Source of the DNA: Oceanospirillaceae bacterium UBA2001
GTDB taxonomy: Bacteria; Pseudomonadota; Gammaproteobacteria; Pseudomonadales; Balneatricaceae
Assembly: GCA_002335115.1 (NCBI GenBank)
Contig: DDCR01000162.1
Coordinates: forward strand, 1 to 9,713
DNA length: 9,713 bases
Direction: 5' to 3'
Shown in pieces: positions 1 to 5,816 of the stretch; position 1 is the first letter of the stretch; the number at the start of each line of letters is the position of its first letter. The translations under genes and the position numbers were made by a program. The notes beneath the pieces are model-generated. The model worked only from the letters and a program-made list of their open reading frames with translations. It did no database searches and was not told where the DNA came from.

Positions 1-22
1 GAATTAGCAAAGAATTAGCAAA
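1..22. repeat. 11-bp perfect tandem duplication (GAATTAGCAAA x2)
   Basis: GAATTAGCAAA occurs twice head to tail at the left edge, followed by another G. Because 11 is not a multiple of 3, the two copies read in different frames. In frame 1 the first copy gives E-L-A-K and then hits a TAG stop; in frame 3 the second copy gives E-L-A-K and stays open to a TGA at 63-65. The repeat itself is certain; its meaning depends on sequence left of the window. Confidence 0.85.
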
Positions 23-65
23 GATTTCTGCAGCAAGTACATCAGTAGTAGGAGCTCTAACATGA
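3..65 (+). CDS. Possible C-terminal tail of an upstream gene (partial)
   Basis: Frame 3 is open from the window edge to a TGA at 63-65 and would encode about 20 residues (ISKELAK then ISAASTSVVGALT). Nothing identifies a family. Twenty open codons are weak evidence by themselves, and no independent terminator is seen before the next gene. If real, it is the end of a gene that starts outside the window, lies on the same strand as the ProQ-like gene and ends about 60 nt before it. Confidence 0.25.
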   Translation: MSKELAKISAASTSVVGALT

Positions 66-125
66 GAGCCTTAACTTGAGCAGCAACCTGAGCATATCCG
101 AAGCCCGACGTTTATCAAAAATTGA

Positions 126-815
126 ATGCAAGACAATATGACCAGCACTAGCGAACTACCAAATACAAAAGCATCTGCTACCCCCGCAATGACTGAATCA
201 TCTGAAGCTGTGAACTCAACAGTGGCAGAGCCAAAGGACGTTGTATCAATTTCTGCTGAACCAGAGGCCCCTGAAGCGATAGCTCCAGCAGTCACTGTAC
301 CTGAGATAAGTGCGGCGGAACGTAAAAAAGCCAAAAGTCGAGCGGCCAATCGTGCAGCGGTTGAGTTGATATGCGAAACATACCCGCAGACGTTCTCTTT
401 TGCGAAACCTCGGCCCCTTAAAATTGGTATTCAGGAAGAGTTAATTGCAGATGCGAAGTTAAGCCAGACGAAGATTAAACGAGGCCTGGCAAGTTATGTG
501 CGTGCTTTTGGTTATTTAAAATCTCAAACTGATGGGGCACCGCGCATTAACTTATTAGGTGAAGCAGACGGCGCTGTGAGTGCGGATGAAGCAGCACATG
601 CATTAACTAAGTTACCAGCGCCGCGTAAGCCAAGACCCAGTGTTAAAAAGCGTCCAGACCACGCTGCCACCAAGCCCAAGCAAAATTCAAAACCAAAAGC
701 ACCTAAGCCTGAAGCCAAAATTGAAAAAGCGCCTAGCCCATTTGATGGCTTGAATGAGGGGCAACGAATGGCCAGTAAATTAGAATTATTGCTGAAAAAG
801 AATAGCAGCACTTAG
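126..815 (+). CDS. ProQ/FinO-domain RNA-binding protein
   Basis: A predicted cytoplasmic RNA chaperone of 229 aa. The family binds structured RNAs (sRNAs, mRNA 3' ends) to stabilise them or aid sRNA-mRNA pairing. The FinO/ProQ core spans about residues 72-165. It carries the recognisable stretch C83-E-T-Y-P-Q-T-F, the P95-R-P-L-K-I-G-I motif, and the basic helix KIKRGLASYVRAFGYL. Residues 1-60 are Ala/Glu/Thr/Ser-rich and look disordered. Residues 163-200 are Lys/Pro-rich and probably a flexible basic RNA-binding tail. A short conserved-looking end (FDGLNEGQRMASKLELLLKK) closes the protein. The start is uncertain: ATG 126 has no clear ribosome site, and ATG 138, preceded by AAGA, is an alternative. 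The architecture (long acidic N-tail plus basic C-tail) differs from E. coli ProQ, which begins with the domain and ends in a Tudor-like domain, so I give no symbol. Confidence 0.88.
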   Translation: MQDNMTSTSELPNTKASATPAMTESSEAVNSTVAEPKDVVSISAEPEAPEAIAPAVTVPEISAAERKKAKSRAANRAAVELICETYPQTFSFAKPRPLKIGIQEELIADAKLSQTKIKRGLASYVRAFGYLKSQTDGAPRINLLGEADGAVSADEAAHALTKLPAPRKPRPSVKKRPDHAATKPKQNSKPKAPKPEAKIEKAPSPFDGLNEGQRMASKLELLLKKNSST

Positions 816-845
816 CTAGCTTCCCACAGAGCTTTCATCAGTACT

Positions 846-874
846 AAAAAAACCGAGCATGGCTCGGTTTTTTT
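846..874. terminator. Bidirectional intrinsic terminator
   Basis: A perfect inverted repeat: AAAAAAACCGAGC (846-858), loop ATG, GCTCGGTTTTTTT (862-874). The GC core CCGAGC/GCTCGG is flanked by seven A and seven T, so either strand gives a hairpin followed by a U-run. It lies between the stop codons of the convergent ProQ-like gene and trxA and should end both transcripts. Confidence 0.95.
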
Positions 875-892
875 ATACCGCAGATAAACTGC

Positions 893-1219
893 TTAAGTGT
901 TATCAGAAATAAATGCCAGCAAATCAGATTTGGCTAGAGCACCCACTTTAGTGCCTGCAACCTCACCGTTGTTAAACAACATCAAAGTAGGGATGCCACG
1001 CACACCAAAACGCGCAGCAATCTCACTATTTTCGTCAACGTTGATTTTGCAAACCTTAACACTGCCTTCAAACTCGGCGGCAACGTCTTCTAAAATGGGC
1101 GCAATCATTTTGCATGGGCCACACCAAGGTGCCCAAAAGTCAAGTAATACTGGGACATCGGCATTGGCTACATCGAGGTCAAAGGTGGCATCTGTTACAG
1201 CGTGAGTTAGTTCGCTCAT
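893..1219 (-). CDS. trxA: Thioredoxin 1 (TrxA)
   Basis: A cytoplasmic disulfide reductase of 108 aa, the usual length. It reduces target disulfides (ribonucleotide reductase, Msr enzymes, peroxiredoxins) and is recycled by thioredoxin reductase. The active site W32-C-G-P-C36 is intact, as are the buried acid D27 (E. coli D26), K58 (K57) and the cis-proline in G75-I-P77-T. The KVGALAK segment near the C-terminus also matches the family. One additional cysteine, C57, lies outside the active site. ATG at 1217-1219 is preceded by a weak purine-rich site (GAAGAGACGAC). In many gammaproteobacteria trxA sits upstream of rho; here it is followed directly by a terminator, so rho is not its partner at this locus. 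A second trxA elsewhere is possible. Upstream on the same strand is the MATE gene, but the 133-nt gap contains its own candidate promoter. Confidence 0.97.
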   Translation of the reverse strand: MSELTHAVTDATFDLDVANADVPVLLDFWAPWCGPCKMIAPILEDVAAEFEGSVKVCKINVDENSEIAARFGVRGIPTLMLFNNGEVAGTKVGALAKSDLLAFISDNT

Positions 1220-1321
1220 GGTCGTCTCTTCATTAGTTTATTAGCAGCTATGATACGTGATTTTTCACTAAAACTCAGTAGCATTTTGCTTGCTAAGGGT
1301 TACTTTTTAATCCAATTATAA

Positions 1322-1351
1322 TTTATATAGTGACGCTCACTGATAATTCAA
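1322..1351 (-). promoter_or_regulatory. Candidate trxA promoter with a dyad in its spacer
   Basis: On the minus strand TTGAAT (1346-1351) and TATAAA (1322-1327) are separated by 18 bp, matching 4/6 and 5/6 of the sigma-70 consensus. The spacer holds the perfect inverted repeat AGTGA-CGC-TCACT (1329-1341). The predicted start near 1315 would leave a leader of about 95 nt before the trxA ATG. The promoter is inferred from base matches only. Confidence 0.4.
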
Positions 1352-1352
1352 C

Positions 1353-2738
1353 CTAGTGTGGCTGCGGAAATGGTTTACGCAGCACTCGCCAAAGACGCAG
1401 ACATAATAAAACGGCTGCCATACTGAGACCAGAAATAATACCAATCCAAAAGCCAGCTGCGCCCATTATGGGGTAAATTAGATCTGTCATCCCCAATAAG
1501 TAACCTAAGGGTAAGCCAATGATCCAGTATGAGATAAAAATAAGTAGTAATGGTTTGGCGGTGTCTTTAAAACCCCGCAATGCGCCATTGGCTGCAATCT
1601 GAAAGGCATCAGAAAATTGAAATAAAGCAGCAAAAATAAATAGGCTCGCAGCGATGTCGAGCACCAAAGGCTCAGTGGTATAAATACTCGCTAAAGTGAT
1701 GGGCAGTATGAGCATCACCAAACAAGTTAGACTTGATAGGCCTAAAGCGAGGCTAAACCCAATTAATACGGAACGTTTTACCTGGTTGGGTAGGTTGCCA
1801 CCGATACCGTGGCCTACACGTATTGTCAGTGCCATACCAATACTGAGTGGCAGAATAAAACATATGCTTGCAAAGTTGAGGACGAGCTGGTGTGCAGCGA
1901 CAATGTCAGCGCCTAAAGGCGCTAATAATAGCGCGACTATAGCGAACATGGTGGCTTCAATAAAAATAGAAAACCCAATAGGTAATCCTACCTTTAAAAT
2001 ACTCATTTGGGTTTTCAGTTGTGGCCAATCGAATTGAGTGAACATGGCACACTGGTGATAAATAGGTTTGGCATACACATAAGTAGCCATGCCAATAACG
2101 CTGGCCCACATGCTTAAAGCGGTGGCCCAGCCACAGCCAACTCCTCCCATTTCAGGCACACCAAACTTTCCGTAGATAAAAATATAATTCATAGGGATAT
2201 TGATCAATAAGCCTAAGAAACTAAAATACACCATCGGCTTAGTAATGCCTAAACCTTCACTAAAACTGCGTAAACTTTGCATAATGGCCACAGCAGGCAA
2301 GCTTAGGGCCGCTGCATGTAAATATTCTAAGCCGATACCTTTGATGGGGTCTTGAATATCTAGCCAATCAAATAAGGGGTCTAAAGCATATAATAATCCC
2401 ACCGCCAAGCTGCCTAAAATAGCAGCCAGCCACAAGGATTGCTGTACAAAAGGACCGATTAAAGTAATTTTTTTGGCACCAAAATACTGAGCGACTGTAG
2501 GGGTTGTAGCCATAATCACCCCCATCATTAAAATCAACACAGGAAATAACATGCTTGAGCCGACTGCCACAGCGGCTAAGTCGGCTGAACTATAGCGACC
2601 TGCCATGACCGTATCAACAAAACTGGCACTCATATGAAGTACTTCAGCTATCAGGATGGGAGTACCCAGACGCAAGAATTGGCGCAATTCTTGGGCCATG
2701 GCTGCTAAACTATAGGTGTGACTCATTGACTGGGGCAT
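1353..2738 (-). CDS. MATE-family cation-coupled multidrug exporter, NorM-like
   Basis: An inner-membrane antiporter of about 461 aa, predicted to expel cationic drugs or dyes in exchange for Na+ or H+. The sequence is almost entirely hydrophobic helices, as in the 12-TM, two-lobe MATE fold. Three membrane acids important in Vibrio NorM (D36, E255, D371 in V. cholerae) have counterparts at constant spacing: D42 in SFVDTVMAG, E261 in FIEATMFA and D377 in FSDAFQ. This supports the NorM/Na+-type branch, although the ion and substrates are not proven. The start is ambiguous. TTG at 2750 is in frame upstream, ATG at 2738 (chosen) gives the V. cholerae NorM length, and ATG at 2726 is also possible. 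None has a Shine-Dalgarno sequence. The short C-terminal tail (LWRVLRKPFPQPH) is basic and probably cytoplasmic. It diverges from epmC. Confidence 0.93.
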   Translation of the reverse strand: MPQSMSHTYSLAAMAQELRQFLRLGTPILIAEVLHMSASFVDTVMAGRYSSADLAAVAVGSSMLFPVLILMMGVIMATTPTVAQYFGAKKITLIGPFVQQSLWLAAILGSLAVGLLYALDPLFDWLDIQDPIKGIGLEYLHAAALSLPAVAIMQSLRSFSEGLGITKPMVYFSFLGLLINIPMNYIFIYGKFGVPEMGGVGCGWATALSMWASVIGMATYVYAKPIYHQCAMFTQFDWPQLKTQMSILKVGLPIGFSIFIEATMFAIVALLLAPLGADIVAAHQLVLNFASICFILPLSIGMALTIRVGHGIGGNLPNQVKRSVLIGFSLALGLSSLTCLVMLILPITLASIYTTEPLVLDIAASLFIFAALFQFSDAFQIAANGALRGFKDTAKPLLLIFISYWIIGLPLGYLLGMTDLIYPIMGAAGFWIGIISGLSMAAVLLCLRLWRVLRKPFPQPH

Positions 2739-2752
2739 TAAAAAAACCAAAG

Positions 2753-2805
2753 TTTTGGCGGGAAAAAAGATGGGCTATAATACCGTTTTTCTATGTCTTC
2801 GGCCA
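2753..2805. promoter_or_regulatory. Overlapping divergent promoters for the MATE gene and epmC
   Basis: On the plus strand a perfect -10 TATAAT lies at 2776-2781, with TTGGCG at 2755-2760 (15-bp spacer) or TTTTGG at 2753-2758 (17-bp spacer) as -35, about 35 nt before the epmC ATG. On the minus strand the same bases read TATTAT (2777-2782) with a poorer -35, TGGCCG, at 2800-2805 (17-bp spacer), pointing to the MATE gene. The plus -10 is convincing; the minus promoter is a suggestion. Confidence 0.5.
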
Positions 2806-2815
2806 CGCTTAACTC

Positions 2816-3412
2816 ATGCCCACATCCAACCCATGTCAGTGTCAAAAGGTTATTGATCTATTTAATGATTTGTTCACAGCATCATACAATACGCTGTTAG
2901 TGTGTGCTGTCTGTGATGGCCGACAAGGTGAACTAGATCAGCCCGTTTACGAACCGGCCAGTCACCATCGAGCCCATCATCAAATTGTCTTCGCCCATGG
3001 TCATTTTGCCAGTGCGCTGCATGAAATATCCCATTGGTGTGTTGCTGGAGATGCCCGGCGCTTACTTGAAGACTTTGGCTATTGGTATCGGCCAGATGGC
3101 CGCAGTAAGCAACAACAAAAAGAATTTGAAAAAGTAGAAATCAAACCCCAAGCATTGGAGTGGTTATTCAGTTTGGCTAGTCGACAAGTTTTTGTGGCTA
3201 GCGCCGACAACCTCACTGCTGGAATATCCGATGACCACGCCTTTCGTTTGGCCGTGTCAAGTCAGGCCCGATTTTTTTTGACCCATGACTTGCCGCCCCA
3301 AGCCGCACTATGGTTAGCACAGTTAAAACAAGCCTATGGTGGGCAGGTGTTGCTTGAACACCTATATTGGCCTGACGAAGAGGTTGAGTTCGAAAGGCCT
3401 AGCATTACTTGA
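2816..3412 (+). CDS. epmC: Elongation factor P hydroxylase (EpmC)
   Basis: A cytoplasmic, non-heme metal, O2-dependent hydroxylase of 198 aa (E. coli EpmC/YfcM is slightly shorter). It performs the last step of EF-P maturation, hydroxylating the modified lysine after EpmB and EpmA have made and attached beta-lysine. EF-P then relieves ribosome stalling at polyproline. The family core is clear: IVFAHGHFASALHEISHWC with the metal-binding H69-E-x-x-H73 motif, followed by RRLLEDFGYWYRPDGR and EKVEIKPQALEWLFSLA. The N-terminal 35 residues carry an additional C7-x-C9 and C30-x-x-C33 that I do not recall in the E. coli protein. ATG 2816 has no Shine-Dalgarno sequence but lies at the right distance from the TATAAT box. 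epmA, epmB and efp are not in this window. The gene ends 24 nt before the convergent SCO gene, with no clear terminator between them. Confidence 0.95.
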   Translation: MPTSNPCQCQKVIDLFNDLFTASYNTLLVCAVCDGRQGELDQPVYEPASHHRAHHQIVFAHGHFASALHEISHWCVAGDARRLLEDFGYWYRPDGRSKQQQKEFEKVEIKPQALEWLFSLASRQVFVASADNLTAGISDDHAFRLAVSSQARFFLTHDLPPQAALWLAQLKQAYGGQVLLEHLYWPDEEVEFERPSIT

Positions 3413-3436
3413 GCCTATCGCGTTAAAGAAAGCAGC

Positions 3437-4036
3437 TTAGAAATGTTGCTTGACTAAGGCTGCAATATCATCCACTGAGGTGTTGTGGGCGATGGTGCTG
3501 ATTAGTTCACCTTTGCGGCCAATAAGATAGACGCGGGATGTGTGGTCAACGGTGTAGGCTAAGGCTGAGTTTTCTAAGGGGATGTAACTGTAATATGCGC
3601 CGTAGTTTTTTACTAACTGATCAAGGGTTTTGATGTCACCCGTTAGACCAAGCATGCGTGGGTGAAAGTAACGGCTATATTTCGCTAAGTTATCTAGGCT
3701 ATCTCGTTCTGGATCGACACTAACAAACAAAGGTTGGATTTGAGCTTCTTGGCTAGGTGTTAATTGACGCATGCTAGCCGCCATAGAAGACAAGGCAGTG
3801 GGGCATACCTCTGGACATGAAGTAAAGCCAAAATACATGAGCACCATCTGGCCGCGAAAATCTTGTAGCTTGACCGGTCCGTCACTACTTTCTAAAATGA
3901 AATCCCCACCTAAATTTGCATAACCTAAATTTGCGTTATTTTGCTCTGTCCAAGGGTTATATTTGGCTAGCATTAGACCTGCAACAAAAAGCAGAATAAG
4001 GCCTAGTGCATAAAGTACTTTCATTGATTGGGACAT
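3437..4036 (-). CDS. SCO1/SenC-family copper protein (membrane-anchored, periplasmic)
   Basis: A 199-aa thioredoxin-fold protein that typically delivers copper to, or reduces the thiols of, the CuA site of cytochrome c oxidase; some relatives act in copper or redox homeostasis. Residues about 5-24 (MKVLYALGLILLFVAGLMLA) form one N-terminal membrane anchor or uncleaved signal, placing the domain in the periplasm. The copper ligands are present: C74-P-E-V-C78 in FGFTSCPEVCPTA and H165 in YTVDHTSRVYLI, along with FVSVDPERD. The start is chosen at ATG 4034-4036 because AGGA (4046-4049) lies 9 nt upstream. A TTG at 4070-4072 would add 12 residues. It follows pheA by 76 nt on the same strand and may be co-transcribed. 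No cytochrome oxidase genes are nearby, so the oxidase link rests on family knowledge. Confidence 0.92.
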   Translation of the reverse strand: MSQSMKVLYALGLILLFVAGLMLAKYNPWTEQNNANLGYANLGGDFILESSDGPVKLQDFRGQMVLMYFGFTSCPEVCPTALSSMAASMRQLTPSQEAQIQPLFVSVDPERDSLDNLAKYSRYFHPRMLGLTGDIKTLDQLVKNYGAYYSYIPLENSALAYTVDHTSRVYLIGRKGELISTIAHNTSVDDIAALVKQHF

Positions 4037-4045
4037 AGGTTGGAT

Positions 4046-4049
4046 TCCT
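4046..4049 (-). promoter_or_regulatory. Ribosome binding site fixing the SCO gene start
   Basis: AGGA on the minus strand, 9 nt before ATG 4034-4036. The in-frame TTG at 4070-4072 has no comparable site, so this favours the shorter protein. Confidence 0.55.
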
Positions 4050-4112
4050 GTTATTGGATAGTTGGGTGTCAATAGCTGCCAAACTTATGGATTAGGCATC
4101 CACGAGCCTTCG

Positions 4113-4982
4113 TTAGCGAGGTTCAACATCAAGGTAACGATAATCACTGGCAGCGTAAGTGCCGAGCATGCGAATGTCCTTGGCAAAATAGGCCAGTTCA
4201 TCCATGGCTAGAATCATGTTGGCATCGTTGGGGTGAGCTTCAGCATCGATATGAAACTGAGTGGCCACCATGCGTCCATCTGGGGTGTAGCTTTCTAGCT
4301 TGATTAGATTGACATTGTTAGTGGCAAGTCCTCCCATGGCTTTGTATAAAGCCGACGGCATATTGCGCACTGTGAACAAAAATGAAGTGATGTATTTTTG
4401 GTGCATCACTTGCTTAGGAATCGTATGTTCACGCGATAATATTAAAAATCGGGTGGTGTTGCCTTTAACATCTTGAAAATATTCCTGCAAAATGTCTAAA
4501 TTATAAAGTTCTGCAGCTAAGCTAGATGCAATAGCACCATGGCTAGGGTCACCTTTTTGGCTGACTTCAAGGGCCGCCCCGGCAGTGTCTAATGTGGCCA
4601 AGGGGACCATGCCAAGTTGGGTCAGGCGTTTGCCGCATTGAGCTAAAGCTTGCGGGTGCGACCCCACCGTTTTTATCTCCTCTAAGGACGTGTTTTTAAA
4701 AGCCACCAAACAATGATTAACGGGTTCGTAATGCTCACCAATAATGTACAAGGATGTGTGGGGTAATTGGCGATAAATTTCCTCCACACGGCCTGCGGTA
4801 GAGTTTTCAACAGGGATCATGGCAATCTGAGCGTCGCCTCGCTCTACCATAGCCATCGCGTCGCTAAAGGTCATGCAGGCTTTAGCTATGTAGTTGGGAA
4901 ACACCCGCTGGCAAGATAAGTGGGAATAAGCACCTTGATGGCCTTGGTAAGCAATAATAGGTCGTGCGTCGTTTTGTGTCAT
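4113..4982 (-). CDS. pheA: Monofunctional prephenate dehydratase with ACT domain (PheA)
   Basis: A cytoplasmic enzyme of 289 aa converting prephenate to phenylpyruvate, the committed step of phenylalanine synthesis. The catalytic domain spans about 8-190: IAYQGHQGAYSH, the MIPVENSTAGRV loop (N60-S-T), SHPQALAQC (108-116), and the T177-R-F179 motif essential for catalysis. A regulatory ACT domain follows (about 199-278), with NMPSALYKAMG and NLIKLESYT in place of the GALV and ESRP phenylalanine-binding motifs, so feedback inhibition by Phe is expected. There is no N-terminal chorismate mutase, unlike the usual gammaproteobacterial P-protein. The wording of the active-site loop (AGRVEEIYRQLP...YIIGEHYEPVNH) resembles alphaproteobacterial stand-alone enzymes. 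ATG 4982 has no clear Shine-Dalgarno sequence. The gene diverges from trmH. Confidence 0.95.
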   Translation of the reverse strand: MTQNDARPIIAYQGHQGAYSHLSCQRVFPNYIAKACMTFSDAMAMVERGDAQIAMIPVENSTAGRVEEIYRQLPHTSLYIIGEHYEPVNHCLVAFKNTSLEEIKTVGSHPQALAQCGKRLTQLGMVPLATLDTAGAALEVSQKGDPSHGAIASSLAAELYNLDILQEYFQDVKGNTTRFLILSREHTIPKQVMHQKYITSFLFTVRNMPSALYKAMGGLATNNVNLIKLESYTPDGRMVATQFHIDAEAHPNDANMILAMDELAYFAKDIRMLGTYAASDYRYLDVEPR

Positions 4983-5025
4983 TGAATGGGTAGTGAATCG
5001 TCAGATAAACCTTTATGGAGTTCGC

Positions 5026-5034
5026 AGTGTAACA
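5026..5034 (-). promoter_or_regulatory. Candidate extended -10 promoter for pheA
   Basis: The minus strand reads TGTTACACT, a TGn extended -10 with TACACT matching 4/6. No good -35 is seen, as is usual for extended -10 promoters. The start would be near 5019, leaving a leader of about 37 nt before the ATG, too short for a phe-type leader-peptide attenuator. Confidence 0.35.
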
Positions 5035-5050
5035 AATCTAAGCAATAAAT

Positions 5051-5059
5051 TGGTATCAT
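5051..5059 (+). promoter_or_regulatory. Candidate extended -10 promoter for trmH-pdxB-kinase
   Basis: TGGTATCAT is a TGn extended -10 with TATCAT matching 5/6. A transcription start near 5066 gives a leader of about 29 nt. GGAA at 5087-5090, 4 nt before the trmH ATG, is the likely ribosome site. No other strong promoter lies upstream of pdxB or the kinase, so this one probably serves all three genes. Confidence 0.4.
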
Positions 5060-5094
5060 TGGCCGCTTATAAATAACCCTTTTGTTGGAACACT

Positions 5095-5814
5095 ATGACC
5101 CCTGCTCGTTTGGCAAAATATAAAGCCACGTTAGCCTCCCGTCAGCTAGATTTGACCATCATTACGGATCAAGTGAATAAAGCTCAAAATATTGCAGCGC
5201 TCGTGCGCACTTGTGATGCAGTGGGTATTCACAATGCCCATGTGGTCACAGCAAAGGGAAAGGGAAAGGGAAAGGCTGGGGCCCACAAGGGCACTGCCCT
5301 TGGTAGTCAACAATGGGTCAATGTAGTGGCCCATGAGCATATTGACAGTGCACTGAACACAGCTAGGCAAAAGGGCATGCAGATAGTTTCAGCCCACTTT
5401 AGTGATCAAGCTGTTGATTACCGCACATTGGATTACACCCAGCCCACAGCCTTAATATTCGGTGCAGAAATGCATGGTGTAAGCCCCACAGCCGTGAAAG
5501 CCTCTGATCATCAAGTTGTGATCCCCATACTTGGCATGGTGCAATCGTTTAATGTTTCGGCCGCCGCCGCCATTATCTTGCTTGAGGTTCAGCGTCAGCG
5601 CGAGTTAAATGGCCACTATGAAATTCCACAATTGGTAGGCAAAGAGTATGATCAAACCTTGTTTCGTTGGAGCCACCCAAAAGTAGCAGACTTTTGCCAT
5701 CGACTTAAGATAGATTATCCAGCGATGGACACTGATGGCAGCATCATAAACCTGAACCAGTGGCATGCGAGCGCTTTGCAAGACCAAAGCCTGCGTGTCT
5801 TGCGGCCCAAATAG
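5095..5814 (+). CDS. trmH: tRNA (guanosine-18-2'-O)-methyltransferase (TrmH)
   Basis: A SPOUT-class cytoplasmic enzyme of 239 aa that uses S-adenosylmethionine to methylate the ribose of G18 in the tRNA D-loop. All three SPOUT motifs are present. Motif 1 is KAQNIAALVRTCDAVG with N32 and the catalytic-type R38; motif 2 is IFGAEMHGVS (122-130); motif 3 is IPILGMVQSFNVSAAAA (143-159), whose knotted loop binds AdoMet. The N-terminus (TPARLAKYKATLASRQLDLT) and the C-terminal basic extension match bacterial TrmH closely. An unusual lysine/glycine run (K54-G-K-G-K-G-K60), encoded by a hexanucleotide repeat, lies just after motif 1, where E. coli has a short basic loop. It is the first gene of a three-gene operon; pdxB begins 10 nt after its stop. 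SpoU-family relatives modifying other positions are less likely given the full-length similarity. Confidence 0.93.
   Translation: MTPARLAKYKATLASRQLDLTIITDQVNKAQNIAALVRTCDAVGIHNAHVVTAKGKGKGKAGAHKGTALGSQQWVNVVAHEHIDSALNTARQKGMQIVSAHFSDQAVDYRTLDYTQPTALIFGAEMHGVSPTAVKASDHQVVIPILGMVQSFNVSAAAAIILLEVQRQRELNGHYEIPQLVGKEYDQTLFRWSHPKVADFCHRLKIDYPAMDTDGSIINLNQWHASALQDQSLRVLRPK
5253..5275 (+). repeat. Hexanucleotide tandem repeat (AAAGGG) inside trmH
   Basis: AAAGGG is repeated 3.8 times without error. In the trmH frame it reads as alternating AAG and GGA codons (Lys-Gly). Loss or gain of one unit would remove or add two residues while keeping the frame. Confidence 0.95.
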
Positions 5815-5816
5815 GA
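5813..5816 (+). promoter_or_regulatory. Ribosome binding site fixing the pdxB start
   Basis: AGGA overlaps the TAG stop of trmH and sits 8 nt before ATG 5825. It settles pdxB on this start rather than the in-frame ATG at 5765 inside trmH, and makes translational coupling likely. Confidence 0.75.

Noticed and set aside
71..349. Open minus-strand frame with hydrophobic Ala/Ser-rich translation
   Set aside because: It overlaps the start of the ProQ-like gene, and its low-complexity sequence is the antisense of that gene's Ala/Glu/Thr-rich N-tail. It has no ribosome site or recognisable family.
4067..4072. Perfect TTGACA on the minus strand before the SCO gene
   Set aside because: No acceptable -10 occurs 16-18 bp downstream; the bases there are the ribosome site, and the transcript would begin at or after the ATG. 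It is most likely chance.
4073..4112. GGAT-GCCTA-ATCC stem between pheA and the SCO gene as a terminator
   Set aside because: Only four base pairs and no following T-run; read-through from pheA into the SCO gene is more likely.
5215..5256. CRP-like TGTGA...TCACA pieces inside trmH
   Set aside because: They lie within codons of a conserved gene with no promoter nearby, and one TGTG/CACA pair has the wrong spacing for CRP.
5253..5275. AAAGGG repeat considered as a CRISPR-like or iteron element
   Set aside because: The units are 6 bp with no spacers and are in frame within a conserved coding gene; it is a simple sequence repeat.
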